Source: Gammaproteobacteria bacterium
GTDB taxonomy: Bacteria; Pseudomonadota; Gammaproteobacteria; Burkholderiales; Rhodocyclaceae
NCBI GenBank assembly: GCA_018828385.1
Contig: JAHJVE010000008.1
Span: 434,001-498,000 of the forward strand
Direction of reading: 5' to 3'
DNA length: 64,000 bases
Shown here: piece by piece, positions 32,303 through 40,945 of the stretch
Layout: each line of letters opens with the position of its first letter
How positions within the stretch are numbered: the stretch's first letter is position 1
The notes under the pieces: generated by a model
Databases searched by the model: none
What the model was told of the DNA's origin: nothing
The model's input: only the letters and a program-made list of their open reading frames with translations
Translations under genes and position numbers: made by a program

Positions 32303-32318
32303 TGGCACGCTAGCTGCG
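32303..32318 (+). promoter_or_regulatory. Sigma54 promoter of gltIJKL
   Basis: TGGCACG-CTAG-CTGCG: GG at -24 and GC at -12 with exactly ten bases between. The -24 half matches consensus fully. It lies about 55 bp before the gltI ATG. Confidence 0.8.
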
Positions 32319-32370
32319 TAGTAGATGCCACCGGAGCCGGGCAACGGCTTCTTCCACACTAGGAGACGAC

Positions 32371-33270
32371 ATGAAACGACTTGCCATTGCTGCCGCACTC
32401 GCCACTGCCCTGAGCGCTGTTGCCACTTTCCCGGCTCACGCCCAGGAGTCTGCCACCCTGAAAAAGATCAAGGAAACCGGCAGCATCACGCTCGGTCATC
32501 GCGAATCGTCGATTCCGTTTTCCTATTACGACGACAAGCAACAGGTCATCGGCTACTCGCATGAACTGATGCTCAAGGTTGTCGACAGCATCAAGAGCGA
32601 ACTCAAGCTGGCCAAGGTCGATACCCGCCTGATGCCGGTCACCTCGGCCAACCGCATCACGCTGATCCAGAACGGCACGGTCGACATCGAATGCGGCTCG
32701 ACGACCAACAACCTCGAGCGCCAGAAGCAGGTCGGTTTCTCAACCACCATTTTCGTCATCGGCACCCGCCTGATGGCGAAAAAGGATTCCGGCATCAAGG
32801 ACTTCGCCGATCTCGCCGGCAAGAACGTGGTGACCACCGCCGGCACCACCTCCGAGCGCCTGATCCGCAAGATGAACGAAGACAAGAAGATGGGCATGAA
32901 AGTCATTTCCGCCAAGGATCACGGCGAAGCCTTCCTGACCCTCGAAACCGGCCGCGCCGTTGCCTTCATGATGGACGACGCGCTGCTCTACGGCGAAATG
33001 GCCAAGGCCAGGAAGCCGGGCGACTGGATCGTCACCGGCGCCGCCCAGTCCAAGGAAGCCTACGGCTGCATGGTGCGCAAGGATGACCCGGCCTTCAAGA
33101 AGGTGGTCGATGCCGCACTGACCAAGGCGCTGACCTCGGGCGATGCCGAAAAAATCTACGCCAAGTGGTTCATGAACCCGATTCGGCCCAAGGGGCTGAA
33201 CCTCAACATGCCGCTCTCGGATGAAATGAAGGCCGCCTTCAAGGCACCGAACGACAAGGCTTTCGAATAA
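32371..33270 (+). CDS. gltI: Glutamate/aspartate ABC transporter, periplasmic binding protein
   Basis: Family 3 solute-binding protein, 299 aa. A clear Sec signal peptide ends at AHAQ. SITLGHRESSIPFSYYDDKQ and IGYSHELMLKVVD, plus ECGSTTNNLERQKQVGFS (substrate-contacting residues of GltI/AatJ), identify acidic amino acid specificity. First gene of the transporter operon, behind a sigma54 promoter. A GC-rich hairpin separates it from gltJ, which usually helps binding protein exceed permease. Confidence 0.93.
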   Translation: MKRLAIAAALATALSAVATFPAHAQESATLKKIKETGSITLGHRESSIPFSYYDDKQQVIGYSHELMLKVVDSIKSELKLAKVDTRLMPVTSANRITLIQNGTVDIECGSTTNNLERQKQVGFSTTIFVIGTRLMAKKDSGIKDFADLAGKNVVTTAGTTSERLIRKMNEDKKMGMKVISAKDHGEAFLTLETGRAVAFMMDDALLYGEMAKARKPGDWIVTGAAQSKEAYGCMVRKDDPAFKKVVDAALTKALTSGDAEKIYAKWFMNPIRPKGLNLNMPLSDEMKAAFKAPNDKAFE

Positions 33271-33280
33271 GTCGCCCTAG

Positions 33281-33306
33281 CCCTCTCCCGTCTGCGGGGG
33301 AGGGGC
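33281..33306 (+). repeat. Intercistronic REP-like hairpin after gltI
   Basis: CCCTCTCCCG and CGGGGGAGGGG form an imperfect stem just after the gltI stop, of the kind common in proteobacterial gaps. It may protect the upstream mRNA. Confidence 0.55.
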
Positions 33307-33333
33307 AACAAAAATATCCTTGAGGAGACCATC

Positions 33334-34071
33334 ATGGGTTACCAATGGAACTGGGGTGTATTTCTGCAGCCGAGCGCGAGCGGCGACGACACCTATCTGG
33401 GCTGGATGTTCACCGGCTTCAAAATGACCATCGCGCTGTCCTTGACCGCCTGGGTCCTCGCGCTGCTGCTCGGGGCGCTGATCGGCGTTCTGCGCACGGT
33501 GCCGAACAAGACGCTGGCCGGCATCGCTGGTGCTTATGTCGAGCTGTTCCGCAACGTGCCGCTGCTCGTCCAGCTCTTCATCTGGTATTTCGTGCTGCCC
33601 GAACTGTTGCCGGCCAGTATCGGCAATGCCTACAAGCAGTCCGATCCGGTGTTCCAGCAGTTCCTCGCCTCGATGGTCTGCCTCGGCCTGTTCACCAGCG
33701 CCCGCGTCGCCGAACAGGTGCGCGCCGGCATCAACTCGCTGCCCAAGGGGCAGAAGAACGCCGGTCTGGCCCTCGGTTTCACGCTGGCCCAGACCTACCG
33801 CTTCGTGATGTTGCCGATGGCCTTCCGCCTGGTTGTCCCGCCGCTGACCTCCGAATTCCTCAACATCTTCAAGAACTCCGCCGTCTGCTCCACCATCGGC
33901 CTCCTTGAACTTGCCGCCCAGGGCCGCCAGCTGGTCGATTACACGGCCCAGCCCTACGAGTCCTTCATTGCCGTGACGCTGTCCTACATCATCATCAACG
34001 TCATCGTGATGACCCTGATGCACAAGTTTGAAAAGCGCATCGCCGTCCCTGGCTACATCGGAGGCAAATAA
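33334..34071 (+). CDS. gltJ: Glutamate/aspartate ABC transporter permease GltJ
   Basis: Inner-membrane permease of the His/Glu/Gln family, 245 aa with about five or six TM helices. The coupling-loop motif is seen around [21 protein letters not shown], followed by NAGLALG and [15 protein letters not shown] (EAA-type region). Partner of GltK, overlapping it by one base (TAATG). Confidence 0.92.
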   Translation: MGYQWNWGVFLQPSASGDDTYLGWMFTGFKMTIALSLTAWVLALLLGALIGVLRTVPNKTLAGIAGAYVELFRNVPLLVQLFIWYFVLPELLPASIGNAYKQSDPVFQQFLASMVCLGLFTSARVAEQVRAGINSLPKGQKNAGLALGFTLAQTYRFVMLPMAFRLVVPPLTSEFLNIFKNSAVCSTIGLLELAAQGRQLVDYTAQPYESFIAVTLSYIIINVIVMTLMHKFEKRIAVPGYIGGK

Positions 34072-34754
34072 TGACTTACGAATTCGACTGGTCCTCCATC
34101 CCCGGCGCCTTGCCCTTCCTCTGGGACGGCATGAAGATTTCGCTGGTCATCACCGCCCAGGCGGTGGTCATCGGCATCGTCTGGGGCACCCTGCTGGCCA
34201 TGATGCGCCTGTCGTCGATCAAGCCGCTGTCGTGGTTTGCCGCCGGCTACGTCAACCTGTTCCGCGCCGTGCCGCTGGTCATGGTGCTGCTCTGGTTCTT
34301 CCTGATCGTGCCCAGCTTCATCGAAACCCTGCTCGACTTCCCGCCGGGCACCGACCTGCGCCTGAGTTCGGCGATGATGGGCTTCGCGCTGTTCGAGTCG
34401 GCCTATTACTCGGAGATCATCCGCGCCGGCATCCAGAGCGTGCCAAAGGGACAGATCGCCGCCGCCTCGGCGCTCGGCATGAACTACGCCCAGGCCATGC
34501 GTCTCGTCGTGCTGCCGCAGGCCTTCCGCAACATGGTGCCGCTGCTCCTGACGCAGGCCATCATCCTCTTCCAGGATACCTCGCTGGTCTATGTCTCTGC
34601 CCTGGCCGACTTCTTCGGCGCCGCCTACAAGGTCGGCGACCGTGACGGCCGGCTGGTCGAACTGCTGCTCTTTGCAGGTGCCGTCTATTTCGTCATCTGC
34701 TTCTCCGCTTCGCAGATCGTGAAGCGCCTCCAGAAAAAATACCACCCGGCCTGA
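34071..34754 (+). CDS. gltK: Glutamate/aspartate ABC transporter permease GltK
   Basis: Second permease, 227 aa. The coupling loop reads [19 protein letters not shown] followed by [25 protein letters not shown] split across the helix. N-terminal [14 protein letters not shown] is the typical HisM/GltK stretch. Starts within the gltJ stop and is followed after 19 bp by gltL. Confidence 0.92.
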   Translation: MTYEFDWSSIPGALPFLWDGMKISLVITAQAVVIGIVWGTLLAMMRLSSIKPLSWFAAGYVNLFRAVPLVMVLLWFFLIVPSFIETLLDFPPGTDLRLSSAMMGFALFESAYYSEIIRAGIQSVPKGQIAAASALGMNYAQAMRLVVLPQAFRNMVPLLLTQAIILFQDTSLVYVSALADFFGAAYKVGDRDGRLVELLLFAGAVYFVICFSASQIVKRLQKKYHPA

Positions 34755-34773
34755 TGGCCGCCAGGAGATTCCC

Positions 34774-35502
34774 ATGATCAAGATTGCCAACGTCAGCAAG
34801 CATTACGGCAGCTTCCAGGTGCTCAAGGATTGCACCACCTCGGTCAGCAAGGGCGAGGTCATCGTTGTCTGCGGCCCGTCCGGCTCGGGCAAGTCGACGC
34901 TGATCAAGTGCGTCAATGGCCTTGAGCCCTTTCAGGCCGGCGACATCGTCGTCAACGGCATTTCGGTCGGCGACCCGAAGACCAACCTGTCCAAGCTGCG
35001 CGCCCAGGTCGGCATGGTCTTCCAGAACTTCGAACTATTCCCGCACATGAGCATCACCCAGAACCTGGCCATCGCCCAGGTCAAGGTCTTGAAGCGCAGC
35101 CAGGACGAGGCGATGGACAAGGGCCTCAAGCTGCTCGACCGCGTCGGCCTCAAGGCACAGGCCGACAAGTTCCCCGGCCAGTTGTCCGGCGGCCAGCAGC
35201 AGCGCGTGGCGATTGCCCGGGCGCTGGCCATGGACCCGATCTGCATGCTGTTCGACGAGCCGACCTCGGCGCTCGACCCGGAAATGGTCAACGAAGTGCT
35301 CGACGTGATGACCGAACTGGCCCAGGAAGGCATGACCATGATGTGCGTGACGCATGAAATGGGCTTCGCCAAGCGCGTCGCCAACCGGGTGATTTTCATG
35401 GATCAGGGCGCCATCGTCGAGGACGACAGCAAGGACGCCTTCTTCTCCAATCCGCGTTCTGAACGGGCGCAGCAGTTCCTCGCCAAGATCCTGCATCATT
35501 GA
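34774..35502 (+). CDS. gltL: Glutamate/aspartate ABC transporter ATPase GltL
   Basis: ABC ATPase, 242 aa. Walker [11 protein letters not shown]-loop [11 protein letters not shown], signature [15 protein letters not shown], Walker [14 protein letters not shown] and switch His in [11 protein letters not shown] are intact. It closes the four-gene operon; the sensor kinase gene begins 82 bp later. Confidence 0.95.
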   Translation: MIKIANVSKHYGSFQVLKDCTTSVSKGEVIVVCGPSGSGKSTLIKCVNGLEPFQAGDIVVNGISVGDPKTNLSKLRAQVGMVFQNFELFPHMSITQNLAIAQVKVLKRSQDEAMDKGLKLLDRVGLKAQADKFPGQLSGGQQQRVAIARALAMDPICMLFDEPTSALDPEMVNEVLDVMTELAQEGMTMMCVTHEMGFAKRVANRVIFMDQGAIVEDDSKDAFFSNPRSERAQQFLAKILHH

Positions 35503-35584
35503 TTGACCGGCTGGCGGTTGCGCCGCGGTCGACTGCGGCGCCAGGCGGGCAACTTACAATGACGTACTCAACCCTTTTCTGACC

Positions 35585-37510
35585 ATGCCCGACGCCCACC
35601 AGCCCATCCCGATCGCCCTGACCAAGCCGCACCGCGTGCTCGGGGTGGCGGCTGTGATGGTCCTGATCCTGGCGACGGCCTTCATCGCTTACCGGGTTTC
35701 CGAGCGGCTGGGTTTTAGCCAGATGCGTGAGGCGGCCAGCCACCAGCTCGACATTCTGGCCGCCGCCATCGACAGCGAAGTGACGCGGCACGCCTCGATT
35801 CCCAGCGCCGTCGAACTCAATCCGGATGTGCTCGCTCTGCTGCGCGCCCCGGCCGAGCGCCAGGACGTGCTGCAGCCGCCGGCCAACCGTTTCCTGCAAA
35901 AGCTCAACGATCACCTCGGCGGGCCGGCCATTTTCGTGCTCGACACCAGCGGCCGGGTGGTCGCTTCGAGCGACTGGATCTTCTCCGACAACCTGCTCGG
36001 CGCCGATCTCTCCTATATGCCGCTGTTTCGCGGCGCCGTCGCCGGCACGCCGGGCCGGCACTACGCCGTCGACAACGTGCGCCAGGAGCCGGGCTATTTC
36101 TTTGCGCTGCCCATCCGCGACGAACTGCAGGACTGGAAAGTGATCGGCGTCGCCGTCGTCAAATCCAGCCTGCACGAACTCGAGCGGCGCTGGCTTGGCC
36201 AGGAGGCGCCGGCCCTCATCGTCGACGCCAACGGCATCGTGCTCCTCGCCTCGCCGCCCGAATGGCGCTACGCCACGCTGCAGCCGCAAAGCCCGGAAGT
36301 GCTGGCGCGCATCAGCCGGGAGCAGTTCGCCGGCCAGCCGCTCGGCGTCACCTCGCTCGACATCGCCATCGACGCCGCGCAGGAAGGCACGGTCGTCCGC
36401 CTGTCGCGGCAAATGACGACCGACCCCGGCCCGCTGCAGGGCGCCAAGTCCTACCTCGCCCTGAGCCGCCACCTGCCCGGCACGGCCTGGCGCATCGTCG
36501 TCTTTTCCCACCTGCGCCCGGTTTTTGTCCAGGCCTCGACGCATGCCGCGCTGGCCGCCGCGGCCATCGGCTGTTTCCTGCTCTGGCTGGCCTTCCTGAG
36601 TCAGCGCCGGCGTCTCGCCCGCGGTCGCGAGGAAGCCCGCGCCATGCTCGAACAGGCCAACCAGGAACTGGAACGCAAGGTCGAGGCACGCACCGCCGAC
36701 CTCTCCGAAGCCGTCACCGGCCTGCAGCGCGAAGTCGCCGAACGCCAGCGCGCCGAGCAGACCCTGCGCGCCGCCCAGGACGAACTGGTCCAGGCCGCCA
36801 AGCTTGCCGTGCTCGGCCAGATGGCGACCGGCATCACCCACGAACTGTCGCAACCGCTCGGCGCCATCCGCACGCTGTCGGCCAACGCCGTCGAATTCAT
36901 GCATCGCGGCGACCTCGCCACGGCCGAGAAGAATCTCGGCATCGTCGGCCAGCTGGCCGATCAGGCCGGCAGCATCATCACCCCGCTCAAGACCTTTGCC
37001 CGCAAGTCGCCGGCCGTCTCGGTGGCGGTCGATGTGGCGCAGGCGGTCGATGCCGCGCTGTTCCTGTTCGACGCCCGGCTGAAAAAGCTCAATGTCACGG
37101 TCAACCGGAATTTTGGGCCAAAATCAAAAGTCGCCTGGTGCGACCAGAACCGCCTGCAACAGGTGCTGGTCAATCTGATCGGCAATGCCATCGACGCCAT
37201 GGCCGACGAGCCGGAACGCCGCCTGTGCTTCAGCGCCGACCGCGCCAGTTCCGGCCAGCTTGCCCTCGCCGTCAGCGACAGCGGCTTCGGCTTCACCGAA
37301 GAAGCGCTCGAACACCTCTTCGAACCCTTCTTCACCACCAAGCAGCCGGGCGAAGGCCTCGGCCTTGGCCTGACCATTTCGCGTGACATCCTGCGCGATT
37401 TCGGCGGCGATCTGCTGGCCGGCCCGGCGCCCGGCGGCGGCGCCCGTTTCGTCATCCTGCTGCCGGCCGTCCCGCCGGCTGCCTCATCGCCTGAAAAGGG
37501 GCAACCATGA
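35585..37510 (+). CDS. DctB/AauS-like sensor histidine kinase
   Basis: Membrane kinase of 641 aa. TM1 (VAAVMVLILATAFIAY), a periplasmic double-CACHE type sensor of about 270 aa containing FVLDTSGRVVASSDW and RHYAVDNVRQEPGYFFALP, TM2 (LAAAAIGCFLLWLAFLS), a coiled coil, HisKA (GQMATGITHELSQPLGAIR) and HATPase (N-box NLIGNAIDAMAD, G-box GLGLGLTISRDIL). The periplasmic fold is that of C4-dicarboxylate and acidic amino acid sensors. The linker between HisKA and HATPase has a sense copy of the dispersed repeat (from residue 505, TVNRNFG). Overlaps its regulator gene by ATGA. AauS-like role is inferred from the transporter next door. Confidence 0.9.
   Translation: MPDAHQPIPIALTKPHRVLGVAAVMVLILATAFIAYRVSERLGFSQMREAASHQLDILAAAIDSEVTRHASIPSAVELNPDVLALLRAPAERQDVLQPPANRFLQKLNDHLGGPAIFVLDTSGRVVASSDWIFSDNLLGADLSYMPLFRGAVAGTPGRHYAVDNVRQEPGYFFALPIRDELQDWKVIGVAVVKSSLHELERRWLGQEAPALIVDANGIVLLASPPEWRYATLQPQSPEVLARISREQFAGQPLGVTSLDIAIDAAQEGTVVRLSRQMTTDPGPLQGAKSYLALSRHLPGTAWRIVVFSHLRPVFVQASTHAALAAAAIGCFLLWLAFLSQRRRLARGREEARAMLEQANQELERKVEARTADLSEAVTGLQREVAERQRAEQTLRAAQDELVQAAKLAVLGQMATGITHELSQPLGAIRTLSANAVEFMHRGDLATAEKNLGIVGQLADQAGSIITPLKTFARKSPAVSVAVDVAQAVDAALFLFDARLKKLNVTVNRNFGPKSKVAWCDQNRLQQVLVNLIGNAIDAMADEPERRLCFSADRASSGQLALAVSDSGFGFTEEALEHLFEPFFTTKQPGEGLGLGLTISRDILRDFGGDLLAGPAPGGGARFVILLPAVPPAASSPEKGQP
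37093..37130 (+). repeat. Dispersed 40-bp repeat, copy in the sensor kinase
   Basis: TGTCACGGTCAACCGG, then AATTTTGGGCCAAAATCAAAAG. Both halves are well kept. Read in frame as V-T-V-N-R between HisKA and HATPase. Confidence 0.75.
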
Positions 37511-38826
37511 AGCCCGAACTCTCCGTCCTGCTCGTCGAAGACGACGCCAATGTCCGCCTCGGTTGCGAGCAGGCCATGCAACTGGCCGGCATCAAGGTCG
37601 ATGCCGTCGGCTCGGCCGAAGAGGCGCAGCGCCGCCTGCGCGCCGGCTACCCCGGCATCGTCATCACCGACATGCGCCTGCCCGGCATCGACGGCATGGC
37701 ACTGCTGCGCTGGGTCGTCGAACTCGACGCCGACCTGCCGGTCATCATCATCACCGGCCACGGCGACGTCACCCTGGCCGTCGAAGCCATGCGCAGCGGT
37801 GCCTACGACTTTATGCAGAAGCCGTTCTCGACCAGTGATCTGGTCGACGTCGTCCGTCGGGCGCTGGAAAAGCGCGAACTCGTCCTCGAAGTCGACGCCC
37901 TGCGCCGCCGGCTCGACCATCGTGACAACCTCGAATCCCGCCTGATCGGCCGCTCGCCGCAAATGGCCAAGGTCCGCCAGTTGATCCTCGATGTGGCGAA
38001 TGCTGCGGTCGACGTGCTGATCTTCGGCGAAACCGGCACCGGCAAGGAAATGGTCGCCCGCTGCCTGCACGACCTCAGTCATCCCGGCCAGCAGAACTAC
38101 GTCGCGCTCAATTGCGGTGGCATGTCCGACAACCTGCTCGACAGCGAACTCTTCGGCCACGAGCCCGGCGCCTTCACCGGTGCCCAGAAGCGCCGCATCG
38201 GCAAGATCGAGTACGCCAGCGGCGGCACGCTCTTCCTCGACGAAGTCGAATCGATGCCGATGAACATGCAGATCAAACTGCTGCGGGTATTGCAGGAAAG
38301 GGTCATCGAACGGCTCGGCTCCAACCAGCAGATTCCCGTTTCCTGCCGCGTCATCGCCGCCAGCAAGGAAGACCTCAAGCTGCTCTCCGACCACGGCAAA
38401 TTCCGCGCCGACCTCTACTACCGCCTCAACGTCGTGCGCATAGAACTCCCCCCGCTGCGCGAACGGCGCGAAGACATCCCGGCCCTCTACGACGAATTCC
38501 TGCTTCACGCCGCCAAACGCTACAACCGTCCGCCACCGCCGCTCACCTCCGAATACCTGCGCCGCCTCATGGCGCAAGACTGGCCGGGCAACATCCGCGA
38601 ACTGCGCAACGCCGCCGACTGCCACGCCCTCGGCATCGGCCGCGACGCCATGGCCTCCGCCAGCGGCGCCGCCCAATCGCTGACCGAAGCCGTCGAAAAC
38701 TACGAACGCGGCCTCGTCGCCGACGAATTCACCCGCCAGGAAGGCAACATCGCCCGCACCAGCGAAGCCCTCAAAATCGCCCGGACGACGCTGCACGACA
38801 AGCTGAAGAAATACGGGTTGATCTGA
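37507..38826 (+). CDS. NtrC-family response regulator (DctD/AauR-like)
   Basis: Sigma54 activator, 439 aa. Receiver with phospho-Asp in GIVITDMRLPGIDGM, AAA+ domain with Walker A GETGTGKEM, the sigma54-contacting GAFTGAQ, Walker [10 protein letters not shown] and an [10 protein letters not shown] block, then a Fis-type HTH (RQEGNIARTSEALKIARTTL). Pairs with the kinase upstream. Three nearby sigma54 promoters with shared tandem palindromes (gltI, ansB, aspA) are its likely targets, making an AauR role more likely than C4-dicarboxylate control; this is inference. Confidence 0.92.
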   Translation: MKPELSVLLVEDDANVRLGCEQAMQLAGIKVDAVGSAEEAQRRLRAGYPGIVITDMRLPGIDGMALLRWVVELDADLPVIIITGHGDVTLAVEAMRSGAYDFMQKPFSTSDLVDVVRRALEKRELVLEVDALRRRLDHRDNLESRLIGRSPQMAKVRQLILDVANAAVDVLIFGETGTGKEMVARCLHDLSHPGQQNYVALNCGGMSDNLLDSELFGHEPGAFTGAQKRRIGKIEYASGGTLFLDEVESMPMNMQIKLLRVLQERVIERLGSNQQIPVSCRVIAASKEDLKLLSDHGKFRADLYYRLNVVRIELPPLRERREDIPALYDEFLLHAAKRYNRPPPPLTSEYLRRLMAQDWPGNIRELRNAADCHALGIGRDAMASASGAAQSLTEAVENYERGLVADEFTRQEGNIARTSEALKIARTTLHDKLKKYGLI

Positions 38827-38860
38827 GCGGCGAATGCCGCCGAAACGGACCGGTCGCAAG

Positions 38861-38917
38861 ATTTCAATTTTGGCCGTTTTTTACGTTTCACGTAGTAAAC
38901 CCGGTTGACCGTGGCAT
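38861..38917 (-). repeat. Dispersed repeat with an 18-base internal insertion
   Basis: On the minus strand GATGCCACGGTCAACCGG, then an extra GTTTACTACGTGAAACGT, then AAAAAACGGCCAAAATTGAAA. Both halves match consensus. The inserted piece is itself nearly palindromic (GTTT..AAAC). Intergenic, after the response regulator. Confidence 0.8.
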
Positions 38918-38927
38918 CCCCGTTTGC

Positions 38928-39254
38928 CTAAACAAACTCATCCACATTCACCCCAAGCGTGCCGTTTTCCGCCTTGGCCGCCGGCTGAGCAGCCGTTGTG
39001 CTGCTCGCCTGAGCGGCCTGTTTTTCCTGAGCTCTGAGCTGCGCAATCTGCGCCTGTATTTGAGCGATTTGCGCCTGCAACAGCTTGATCTTTTCCGCGC
39101 TGTCGCCGGACGTATCCTTCTGGGCAGTCTTCAACTGCTTCTGCAAAGCCTGCAGCTGCTTTTCAAGCGCCGCAATCTGCGCGCTGTTTCCGCTCCCCGA
39201 GCTGGTGGAAGCTGAGATGCCGGTTGTATTCGAAACACTAGCAATCGATGTCAT
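38928..39254 (-). CDS. FlxA-like coiled-coil protein
   Basis: A 108 aa protein with Ser/Thr/Gly-rich N-terminus, a strong coiled coil (repeated QIAALEKQLQALQKQL and LLQAQIAQIQAQIAQLR) and an Ala-rich tail. This is the pattern of the FlxA family, named after an E. coli gene expressed with late flagellar genes. Function unknown. No flagellar genes are nearby. A perfect sigma28-type -10 box lies 36 bp upstream. Confidence 0.7.
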   Translation of the reverse strand: MTSIASVSNTTGISASTSSGSGNSAQIAALEKQLQALQKQLKTAQKDTSGDSAEKIKLLQAQIAQIQAQIAQLRAQEKQAAQASSTTAAQPAAKAENGTLGVNVDEFV

Positions 39255-39289
39255 TTCAAGGCCTCATGCCGTTTGGTTTGGTAAACCAG

Positions 39290-39297
39290 TTATCGGC
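39290..39297 (-). promoter_or_regulatory. Sigma28-type -10 box upstream of the FlxA-like gene
   Basis: On the minus strand GCCGATAA, an exact match to the flagellar sigma28 -10 consensus. The expected TAAA at -35 is not recognisable, so support is partial. Confidence 0.4.
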
Positions 39298-39448
39298 TTG
39301 AAGCAGTGCGATGCGTAGGGCGCAGAGGGTAAAACCAGGTAAAGATCGGAAGTGCCTTTGGCCTCCTCTTTCGTTGAAGCCTCACATCGCATTCGGTGCG
39401 GGAAGGGAAAGTGGTGCGAAGTCAGACCCGATAAACGAGCGCAATCCC

Positions 39449-39490
39449 ATTTCAATTTTGGCCCTTTTTTCCGGTTGACCGTGGCATTCT
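39449..39490 (-). repeat. Dispersed 40-bp repeat before the toxin-antitoxin pair
   Basis: On the minus strand AATGCCACGGTCAACCGG, AAAAAAG, GGCCAAAATTGAAATGGG. One of the best intergenic copies. Confidence 0.85.
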
Positions 39491-39505
39491 GGATTGATCA
39501 CAATG

Positions 39506-39539
39506 TTGTTCAAGGACCGTAAAAAGACTATATTAAGTC
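39506..39539 (+). promoter_or_regulatory. Promoter/operator of the phd-parE pair
   Basis: TTGTTC (39506-39511), 17 bp, TATATT (39529-39534). The -10 lies inside the palindrome GACT-ATATTA-AGTC (39526-39539), a likely site for antitoxin autorepression. Confidence 0.6.
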
Positions 39540-39562
39540 CTCTGTCACCCAAGGTAAAACCC

Positions 39563-39838
39563 ATGCGCTACTCATCTCAAGTCAAGCCGATCAGCTACCT
39601 CAAGGCCAACGCCGCCGAGGTCCTGGCGCATTTGTCCGAACAGCGCGAGCCTTTGGTCATCACCCAAAACGGCGAAGCCAAGGCCGTGCTGCAGGATGTC
39701 GCCTCTTACGAAGAAACCCAGGAAACGCTTGCCCTGCTCAAGATTCTGGCGCTCGGCAATCAAGACGTCGAAGCCGGCCGGTTAAAGCCGGTCGCTGACG
39801 TGGTGGCCCGCCTGCGCAACAAGCGGGCAACTGCCTGA
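39563..39838 (+). CDS. Phd/YefM-family antitoxin
   Basis: A 91 aa antitoxin. RYSSQVKPISYLKANAAEVL and EPLVITQNGEAKAVLQDVASYEE are the standard Phd/YefM DNA-binding and dimer region, with a C-terminal helix that wraps the toxin. The ATG at 39563 follows AAGG; an upstream in-frame start at 39494 would overlap the promoter. Stop and toxin start overlap as TGATG. Confidence 0.9.
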   Translation: MRYSSQVKPISYLKANAAEVLAHLSEQREPLVITQNGEAKAVLQDVASYEETQETLALLKILALGNQDVEAGRLKPVADVVARLRNKRATA

Positions 39839-40179
39839 TGCCCGGCAAGCCGCAACGCTACGAGGTTCTGCTGACTCGGGCGGCGGAACTGGACCTCGAG
39901 TCCATCCATGACTACATCGCCGAGTTCGACTGTCTGGCCAACGCCAACCACGTTCTCGACGAGTTGATGGAAGTCGTCGAAAGCCTGGCCCATTTCCCCG
40001 AGCGCGGCAGCTATCCCAAGGAGTTGGCGGCACTAGGCATCACGGAATACCGCCAGACCGCCTTCAAGCCGTACCGGGTTATCTACCGCGTGGTCGGCGG
40101 ACAGGTCGTCATCTACCTGATCATCGATGGCCGTCGCGACATGCAGTCAGCGCTGGCCCGCAGGTTTTTTGGGGCTTGA
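39838..40179 (+). CDS. ParE/RelE-family toxin
   Basis: A 113 aa toxin of the ParE/RelE superfamily. It shows the N-terminal RYEVLLTRAAELDLESIHDYI and the C-terminal core YRQTAFKPYRVIYRVVGGQVVIYLIIDGRRD split over two strands. Such toxins act on gyrase (ParE) or on mRNA at the ribosome (RelE); sequence alone does not decide. Coupled to the antitoxin by a 1-base overlap. Confidence 0.88.
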   Translation: MPGKPQRYEVLLTRAAELDLESIHDYIAEFDCLANANHVLDELMEVVESLAHFPERGSYPKELAALGITEYRQTAFKPYRVIYRVVGGQVVIYLIIDGRRDMQSALARRFFGA

Positions 40180-40246
40180 CTGGTACTGTCCGGCCTCAGA
40201 AACAAATGTAAGCGTGGTCTGAACCCATTTCTATTAGGCATACACA

Positions 40247-40945
40247 GTGACGCACGATTCGATAGAGCAACTGATTGACTTGCTCAACAAAGGAGAGTTG
40301 AGCGATCGCGTATTCGTGGCGGCCTTAACTGAAGTCGTCCACTTTGCGAAAGTTTGGATGGAAGAGCCAAAAGGTGGGATTGCTGGCGAGGGATCTTATG
40401 AGTTCTTTTTTATCACCAACGGATCACCGTTGTATGTCGCAGCCGTTCTGGACATGGTCAATGATCTACACGTATTTGTAAAAAACGATCACCGAGGTAA
40501 AGGGTACCTTACCAAAGCAATGCACGAAGGGGTTCTTCCTTGGTTGTACCAATCGGGAAGAAAAAAACAACGAGTTACATTCGAGGAAAGCAAGGTACTT
40601 GATTACTGCGTAAGAAATTGGGGCTTTTCCAAAACCGGAGACTTTGAAGCAAAAAAAGACCTCTCGATATATTCCAAGGTGCCGAAAATTACTTTAAACC
40701 ATCAAGGATTATCTTGGGATGCTGTTGGGGAAATCCGGAGAAAAATGGATCGAGCAAAGCTCTATCTGCAAATGGTGCGTGAGCAGGTGCAAATGGCATA
40801 CGGAGATTGTAACGAGTTATATATCGAAACAATTCAACAAGATATTGAATATATCCCGGGTGAAGTAGAGGAACTTATTGAAAAAAGTAATAGGGCTCAG
40901 CCCCCTATCCCGCTGTTGATCGATCAAGTGCGGAGCCTGAAATAA
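40247..40945 (+). CDS. GNAT-like acetyltransferase domain protein, AT-rich
   Basis: A 232 aa protein I do not recognise as a named family. Residues about 70-145 look like a GNAT fold: VAAVLDMVNDLHVFVKNDH, then RGKGYLTKAM resembling the acetyl-CoA loop, then FEESKVLDYCVRNWGFSKTG as the C-terminal GNAT block. The last 85 residues are helical and charged. Base composition is clearly more AT-rich than the surroundings, which suggests recent transfer. GTG start with weak ribosome site. Its TAA shares a base with the ATG of the RhuM gene (TAATG), so the two are translated together. Confidence 0.6.
   Translation: MTHDSIEQLIDLLNKGELSDRVFVAALTEVVHFAKVWMEEPKGGIAGEGSYEFFFITNGSPLYVAAVLDMVNDLHVFVKNDHRGKGYLTKAMHEGVLPWLYQSGRKKQRVTFEESKVLDYCVRNWGFSKTGDFEAKKDLSIYSKVPKITLNHQGLSWDAVGEIRRKMDRAKLYLQMVREQVQMAYGDCNELYIETIQQDIEYIPGEVEELIEKSNRAQPPIPLLIDQVRSLK

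Larger units (their letters stand above)
39255..39562. promoter_or_regulatory. Gap between the FlxA-like gene and the antitoxin
   Basis: 308 bp between divergent genes. From left to right it holds the sigma28-like box for the FlxA-like gene, about 140 bp with nothing I can identify, a dispersed repeat copy, and the promoter/operator of the toxin-antitoxin pair. Confidence 0.6.
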
